A DNA stretch of 64,000 bases from Megaustenia siamemsis (taxonomy: Eukaryota; Mollusca; Gastropoda; Stylommatophora; Ariophantidae). Shown here one piece after another: positions 58,020 through 64,000 of the stretch. The position numbers were made by a program, and so were the translations under genes. Below the pieces are notes generated by a model, which saw nothing but the letters and a program-made list of their open reading frames with translations, made no database searches and had not been told where the DNA came from. The DNA is taken from positions 151,267,276 to 151,331,275 of the forward strand of contig JAVIAB010000051.1 of NCBI GenBank assembly GCA_032433765.1, read 5' to 3'. Positions within the stretch are counted from its first letter, which is position 1. Each line of letters starts with the position of its first letter.

Positions 58020-60127
58020 GTTTGTTTCATAAGTCGTGCCCAACTTTAAAAATCAATATCTTTTAAACCGCTTTTGTAATTTTTTCAAAATTTGCATGTA
58101 TAGTTATAATGATTAGAACCCAACAGGGAATTAATTTCATTAAAAACAAACATTTGGTTATTATTATTGCTTATTTGATTTATATAAATTTATAACGACC
58201 CATTGATGTAGTCAAAACTTAGTGTTTACAGTATTTAGTTAAAAATAGCGATTACAAATCCATAGACGGTCCAATTTACGATTTTTCACGCTTTCCGCGT
58301 GAGTTGGCTGACACAATTAGACACTTGTAGTAAACACGAGACATTGTGTGTTCCATTTCCGTTCATTCAGCGGCGTAACGTGGAACAATAACATTATCAT
58401 GAGTCTTAAAATGAAATTCTACAGTTTACAAAACATCGCAATAAAAATGTATGACTATTTTTGCAAAGAGGCTAAACGAGGAAGATTATTTCATTCTTTA
58501 GAAAACCCAGAGAATAGGACAAGACACATTTTGGATTTATCTAAACGGTCATTTAATCGCTGGATTCAAGCACGTGACCGTCAATGTTCCAAATATAGAA
58601 AATCACAAGGAAGAGCAAAAATGTTGGATAATTTCGACAGTGAACTTATTAGAAGTGAAATTCGCAAAATGTTGGGTATGAATGAAACTGTTACAATAAG
58701 AAAATTAAAAGTATCGCTGAAAAAGAACAACAGTATTGAAATATCAAAGTCTACATTATGGAGGAATGTGAGAGCTGCAGGCTTTACATTCAGAAAGTAT
58801 TCCAATGGACGAAACATCATCTGTGAGATGCCACATAAAGTAGTCATGAGAAGCAAGTACTTACGTGAAGTAAAAGAGGTGCGCAAGCAAGGTTATGATA
58901 TTGTGTACTTGGATGAAACATGGATCAATGCTCACCACACTAACCAAAGGGAATGGCAGTCATCAGATGGAAAGATTAAGAGATTAATACCTAGCAGCAA
59001 AGGACAGCGCTTGATAATTGCTCATGCAGGTAGTCGACAACATGGACTAATACAGAATGCAGAGCTAATTTTCTTTCAAAAATCCATAGACAATCGGGAT
59101 TATCACTCTGAGATGAATGGTCACATATTTAGACATTGGATTGAAAATTCTGTTCTCCCAGCACTAGATCGACCATCTTACCTAATAATGGACAATGCAG
59201 CGTACTACAACATTGTTGCACTTGAAGATAAAGTCCCGACGTCATCCAGTACAAAAGATGCTATTAAGATATGGCTCACAAAGGAGCACATACAATTTAA
59301 TAACATGTACTTAAAACCTGAATTACTATCTCTAGTAAAGCAAAAACAGAGGACAAAGATTTTTCAAATAGATAAGATTATCCAAGAGCACGGTCATATA
59401 AGTTTGAGGCTGCCACCTTACCATGCTCATGTAAATCCAATAGAACTAATCTGGGCAAAATTAAAAGGACAAGTGGCAGATGAAAATACAACATTCAAAA
59501 TATGCGATGTAAAGACTCTTGCTAATCTCGCTTTATTAAATATAGACAAAGATTATTGGGCTAAATGTGAAGACCACGTCTTAAAACAGGAAGAGGAATA
59601 TAGAAACCAATGATGGTTTGTGGAATGTTCAACCCCAAACAGTTATTAATCTTTTAGACTCGTCTGATTCAGAATGAAAGTATATAGCCCCCACAATGTT
59701 GGCCCCTATATTACCTTAAATTATTTCAACAAACGGTCCTTTTCAGGACCACACAACTATGAATTGGACATACAGGTATACCTTGATATTATTATCGTCC
59801 GTCCTCGAACTGAGCAGACAATAATTCTCCTGGTGTTTTGTTTTATCCAGTTATTTCCCCATTACGGCCACGCCTTTACCTAGTGAAAATTAATCGTAGA
59901 CCAGCAACTACGGTAATTTCTATTCTTTAGGGCTTCATAATTTACAATTTTCACAAACATCAAAGAAATATCGCCGCTTTAAGAAAACTGCAGCTGCAAG
60001 ATATTTGTTAAATATACATTTAAAGGGTCTTTTGCATTCTAATAACATTTGGAAAATTTCAAAAGTATTTAACAAACGGTTAGAGAGTAATAGCGTTTTG
60101 AAGTTGGGCAAATGTTTTGAAACGAGC
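58020..60127 (+). mobile_element. Tc1/mariner-superfamily transposon, Sailor-like
   Basis: TA dinucleotides at 58018-58019 and 60128-60129 flank the element. Its ends form an imperfect inverted repeat of roughly 100 bp: left GTTTGTTTCATAA and GCCCAACTTTAAAA, right (reversed) GCTCGTTTCAAAA and GCCCAACTTCAAAA. One uninterrupted transposase gene lies between. TA duplication and a DDE transposase place it in the IS630-Tc1-mariner group. Confidence 0.85.
58399..59613 (+). CDS. DDE transposase, Sailor-like (long D-to-E spacing)
   Basis: It encodes the enzyme that cuts and rejoins the transposon ends. Starting at the ATG at 58399 the protein has 404 residues; an in-frame ATG at 58348 would add 17. 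The N-terminal third is a DNA-binding region with basic helices (LSKRSFNRWIQARDRQC; KSTLWRNVRAAGFTFRK). The catalytic domain follows with DIVYLDETWIN (first D), SYLIMDNAAYY (second D) and LPPYHAHVNPIELIWAKLKG (E). About 83 residues separate the second D from the E, as described for the DD82E or Sailor group and unlike DD34D mariner or DD34E Tc1. The frame is open throughout, which is unusual in this debris-rich region. Activity cannot be judged from sequence alone. Confidence 0.87.
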   Translation: MSLKMKFYSLQNIAIKMYDYFCKEAKRGRLFHSLENPENRTRHILDLSKRSFNRWIQARDRQCSKYRKSQGRAKMLDNFDSELIRSEIRKMLGMNETVTIRKLKVSLKKNNSIEISKSTLWRNVRAAGFTFRKYSNGRNIICEMPHKVVMRSKYLREVKEVRKQGYDIVYLDETWINAHHTNQREWQSSDGKIKRLIPSSKGQRLIIAHAGSRQHGLIQNAELIFFQKSIDNRDYHSEMNGHIFRHWIENSVLPALDRPSYLIMDNAAYYNIVALEDKVPTSSSTKDAIKIWLTKEHIQFNNMYLKPELLSLVKQKQRTKIFQIDKIIQEHGHISLRLPPYHAHVNPIELIWAKLKGQVADENTTFKICDVKTLANLALLNIDKDYWAKCEDHVLKQEEEYRNQ

Positions 60128-60655
60128 TAGTGTGTTTATATGTTCGGTTGGAGTCAAGAACGATGTCCTAACATCATCAAGCGCTATACATTTTTTGTTC
60201 TCAATATGACGATCATTATTTTCGGGAGGACGTGAACTTCCATAGTATATGGTGGATAGGCGGCAGGAACCATTGAAGGCTCTGTCTGAAAAGTGTTCCT
60301 TGTTGCAGTTTCCTCATATTCCAAGTCCGGCTTGTTGCAGGAGCTACTGAGTTAAGTCCTCTGTGCACACCGTGAGCTGTGTGTCTCATCCGTTTTGATA
60401 ATGTTTCGATATTCCAATTGTTTACGATGAATGATGATATCGTATGACAGGGAACAGTTGGCTGTGTTCACTTTCTGCGCGGTTTCGCCTTATGTCTTTT
60501 GGTGTGTGCTGAGAATGCTACGATGGGGACTACAGTTACCTTTCTTTGTTTGGGAGATGAGATATTAATTCGGATGATTACGCTGGAACGGGCGATTGAG
60601 CAATTATGGATTTTAATTCTTTCGCAGTGATACCGAGGCCTTCCATAACCAATAA

Positions 60656-61515
60656 CCCCTACTGTTTATTACATACATGGACCATATATGCAAGCTAGCC
60701 AACCCACCAGAGACAGAGGAGATCAACGAGCTTTTATTTGCAGACGATCAGGCACTAATACATGAAACAATAGAAGACTTACAAGAACACTTAACAAACT
60801 CAACATCTCAGTCACAAAATACAACATGAAAATCAACATCAACAAAGCAGAAGTCATGAATGTCGCCAAAAATAAACAGAACATCAACATAACTATAGAA
60901 GGCTTACAAATAAAACAAGTAGAGGAATTCAAATACCTAGGAAGTCTAATGACAAACGATAATTCTCAAACAGCAGAGATAGAATCAAGATGCAACAAAG
61001 CTTGTCAAATCATCGGACAGTTATCACCACTATTGTCCAACAAGGAAATAACTCTGGAGGCAAAGCGAGCACTATACAATACAATATTCATCCCAACGTT
61101 GTGCTACAAATGCCAGACCTGGACCCTAGATGCAAGAACAATAAGAAAAATAACCTCTACAGAGATGAAATGTGTTAGACGAATGACAGGAAACAGTCTG
61201 AGAGATAAGATCAGAAATGAAGAACTGAGAAAAAAGCTAGGAATAGCCCCCGCCATAGAATATATAAGGAAATAACAGATAAAATGGTTTGGCCACGTGA
61301 TAAGGCAGAAAAAACAAAACACAACACAACGAACCTTCAACAAACGTTGTGAGAACACCAGACCCAAGGGTCGACCACGAAAAAGATGGGTCGATGGAAT
61401 ATTTGAAGCACTAGGAAACATAACAGCAGCAGAGGCGAACAGAGAGCAAAAGATTACAAATTATATCTCCTCTCGACGCTGAAAGGCAGATGAGGAAGGA
61501 AAGAAGAAGAAGGAG
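60656..61515 (+). pseudogene. L-C LINE, RT region, right half (split)
   Basis: It continues exactly from 57825: CTACTGT then TTATTAC gives LLFITYMDHICKLA. It goes on through LLFADDQALIHETIEDL, YLGSLMTNDNSQTAEIESRC, TLCYKCQTWTLDARTIRKIT, GNSLRDKIRNEELRKKLG and KGRPRKRWVDGIFEALGNIT to a GAAGAAG-type end. It has one stop after EYIRK (61273) and a small shift near 60785. Confidence 0.88.
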
Positions 61516-61519
61516 AGCT

Positions 61520-63760
61520 TTACTGTTCCTTCAGATGACTCCTCCTCGTCAGGTGTTAGGGGCTCTGGATCGTCGCGGGCAGCTTCGGATAGAGCTGGGG
61601 TAGCTGCAGTAGACGGCATAGATGCAGCAGGAGGCGGCGTAGAGGCAGCAGGAGGATCTTCTGCAGAACATTTTCGGCACACAAGAAACATCGTGATGGG
61701 AAGTTGTCACCGTTGTTTTTCTTCTGAGCAAAGATGCCCTTGTACAACGCCATTACACGTCAATACGGTTACTGAATTCTACGGCTCTGGCCATGTTGTC
61801 GATTTCTTGTGCCCTTTGTTACAGAGTCCGTGCTATGCTGCAGAGCTCTTGCAGGTTTTCCAAGGTAAGGCCACGTTCTTATGTTCATTGTCGTCACCGT
61901 CGTCAGCTACCTCCTCTTCTTCCTCACTCGCCGATCTTGTCATTTCTACGAGTTCCTCGTCGGTTGGGGGGGTTCGAGTGGCACTCGATCAGTGTGTTCA
62001 CTTCTTACGTCGTCATGTCGGAGAACCCTTCAGTGGCTACCAACCGAGCCAGCCTCACAGCCTTATCTAGGGCGGAGTGCTGAACTTCGTCACGCGTAGA
62101 TCCCTCCTAGTCAAGGGTGACGTTTTTTGGCCACAGTTTCCTCCAACTTGCAATCAGTGTCTGCTCTTTCATCTCATTAAGAGCGTTATGAATGTTGACC
62201 AGGCACGTTGTTGTATCCCGCCAATAGTTCTTCAGGCTGAAGGCCACGTCATGTTGTACCCCCGCCAATAGTTCTTCAGGCTGAAGGCCACGCCATGTTG
62301 TATCCCCGTCAATAGTTCTTCAGGCTGAAGGCCACGCCATGTTGTACCCCCGCCAATAGCTCTTCAGGCTGAAGGCCACGCCATGTTGTACCCCCGCAAT
62401 AGTTCTTCAGGCTGAAGGCCACGCCATGTTGTATCCCCGCCAATAGTTCTTCAGGCTGAAGGCCACGCCATGTTGTATCCCCGCCAATAGTTCTTCAGGC
62501 TGAAGGCCACGCCATGTTGTATCCCCGCCAATAGTTCTTCAGGCTGAAGGCCACGTTGTCTTCGTCGATGGAGGAGATGAGGCCCTCCATCGTGGACCTC
62601 GTGTAGAGGGGCTTGAAGGCCTGAATGATCCCTGATCCATGGTTGTATAAGGGAAGTGGTGTTGGGGGGGCAGGAACTCCACTTGGGCCCCGTCATAATG
62701 GAGACTGGTTGCATGTCCTCCTGCACAGTCCAAGAAGAGGACGACCTTAAAGGGCAGTCCCTTTTCAGCGAGGTACAGCTTTACCTGCGGGATAAAACAG
62801 TTTACGAACCAGTCGAGCGTGAGGGCTTTTGTTATCCATGCCTTTTTGTTGTGCATCCAGTAGACGGGCAGCAAGGCTTGTTTTGTTTTTCAAAGCCCGA
62901 GGATACAGGGACTTGAAAATTAGCCGGGCTTGAGCATGAAGCCCCCAGCATTCCCACACATGAGGAGGTCACTCTATCTTTGTGGGCCTTGAACACTGGC
63001 CTCTTCAATTCGTCCTTGTAAAGGAACATCGGGACGGCATCCTCTTCCAGAAGAGGCCAGTCTCATCCATGTTAAAGACCTACTCCGGGAGATAACCACC
63101 CTCGTCAATTATCTTCGGAAACTCTTCCTCGACGTAACGAAGAGCTGCCTCTTGGTCTGCCGAGGAGGCCACCCTATACAAGGGAACGCCGCGAAGGCCA
63201 AATCTCCTCTTGAATTTCTTGAGCTAGCCCTTGCTGGCAACAAAACTACGTTTTTCTCGTAGGGTAGGATCAGGCACTGGTACCAGGCTGAGGTTCATTT
63301 TCGTCGTCGTCTTAGTTCAACTCTCCTTCAGGAACGAGGCTATCAGACAGGGCTTTGGCTTTAGTCCCAATCATATTGGTATCGAGACTAATCTTCTTTT
63401 CCCGACAGTCCAATATTCACACTGATAAGGCATTCTCCATTTTTACAATTCGCTTATTACGAGAAGTCACAACTCTCTTACTGTCCTTGGAGAACGATAT
63501 CGAGGCAGTTTTACGGATATTCATTTCATTTTTTTTAATGTAGCGAATTCGTTCAATCCGTAATGTCGTGCAACAGATGCATAGCTATGGCCTGCCTTAA
63601 GCATGTCCAATAAATTAACGTTCTCGTTCACAGTCATCATTTTTCTCTTCTTCTTGGGTTCACTAGAGGATTTAGAGGGTGGAGGACGTCTATGAGTTTT
63701 CAAGGGCGTCACAAGCACTATTTTGCACAAAAAGACACAAGAAAACAGCAAAAATTAGCA
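61520..63760 (-). pseudogene. Tigger/pogo-type transposase, decayed
   Basis: On the minus strand the N-terminal helix-turn-helix of CENP-B-like transposases is visible near 63650-63540 (NLLDMLKAGHSYASVARHYG), preceded by a basic stretch. Then come PKIIDEGGYLPE, a stop, VFNMDETGLFWKRMPSR (first catalytic D), WMHNKKAWITKALTLDWFVN, VVLFLDCAGGHATSLHYDG (second D region) and a TTMDQG block. These match the Tigger family order. At least three stops or shifts and an internal tandem expansion make it inactive. The upstream part (63780-63960) has two CCAAT boxes in plus sense. Confidence 0.85.
62200..62560. repeat. 45-bp tandem array within the Tigger gene, eight copies
   Basis: The unit contains caatagttcttcaggctgaa and ggccacgccatgttgtatcc and corresponds to about 15 codons (LKNYWRGYNMAWPSA and a stop). 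One copy is one base shorter (near 62395). Confidence 0.93.
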
Positions 63761-64000
63761 CACTCGAGACTAAGCATCACTCAAACATTGATTTGAATGA
63801 GCGCGGAGCGCGGTCGCCTTCGCTGGGTATGAGAGCGAAAGTGGGGAAACGTCTAGGCCAATCAGCTTACGAGTCGGGAGGGATATCAAATGGCGGGATG
63901 CTGCAGCCAATCAGAGACGTGGATTTTGAATTGTGTGGGCACTCCTGCCTTCTGCTGGCGTGCGGGCAACTTTCGCGTCATAATTCCTCAATTTTGAATT

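Larger units (their letters stand above)
57826..60655 (+). mobile_element. X element inserted in L-C, itself split by a Sailor-like transposon
   Basis: CCCCTACTGT lies at 57816-57825 and 60656-60665 as a 10-bp target duplication, and removing the insert restores the L-C frame. X consists of 57826-58017 and 60130-60655 (about 720 bp). Its right 420 bp match 21960-22384, which is truncated on the left, so truncation is polar as in retroelements. It ends in TAAC-rich sequence. The family is unknown. Confidence 0.78.

Overview
This is an AT-rich animal genome window, most likely from a lophotrochozoan and probably a mollusc. The phylum is an inference from the exportin sequence and the repeat mix. 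There is no operon structure or bacterial-style gene. One host gene is present: the 5' half of exportin-7 (XPO7, the RanBP16-type importin-beta-family transport receptor), on the minus strand. Sixteen coding exons run from the ATG at 54570 down to 5641 and encode about the first 574 residues. Every intron is GT-AG, every phase joins without a break, and the 3' half of the gene lies beyond the left edge. Introns range from about 0.4 to 7 kb and are mostly transposon debris and minisatellites.

Repeats are labelled locally. LINEs (non-LTR retrotransposons): L-A (tail of ATAG repeats), L-B and L-E (tails of TGA/ATG repeats), L-C, L-D and L-R (the last two with RNase H domains), L-H and L-I. tRNA-headed SINEs: S1, S2, S3, S4. 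X is an unclassified retroelement.

Layout. 1-5640: XPO7 intron 16 with S2, a 30-bp minisatellite, an L-B copy with an 18-bp target duplication, and S4, L-C/L-E and S1 copies. 5641-18559: exons 16-9 with a TTAA-flanked piggyBac-like element that carries a 2.2-kb L-R insertion. 18560-34720: large introns with several L-A copies, a 35-bp minisatellite, a chimeric LINE at about 29960-31440 and a 36-bp minisatellite open on both strands. 34721-49541: exons 6-2, a 40-bp minisatellite, one arm of an inverted duplication whose partner is 33 kb away, and a 1.5-kb 36-bp minisatellite. 49542-54570: intron 1, exon 1 and promoter. 54571-64000: upstream intergenic DNA with LINE fragments, an intact Tc1/mariner-type (Sailor-like) transposon nested in X, itself nested in L-C, and a decayed Tigger/pogo transposon.

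The strongest new observations are: the S3 SINE ends like the L-A LINE (35 of 41 positions, with a small hairpin kept and its loop changed), suggesting a SINE-LINE partnership; a tandem duplication copies the 3' splice site of XPO7 exon 14, and use of the upstream copy would add an in-frame stop; and a three-level nest of elements with readable target duplications surrounds an uninterrupted DDE transposase. No cellular system of an unknown kind was found. The novelty here is in mobile-element biology.
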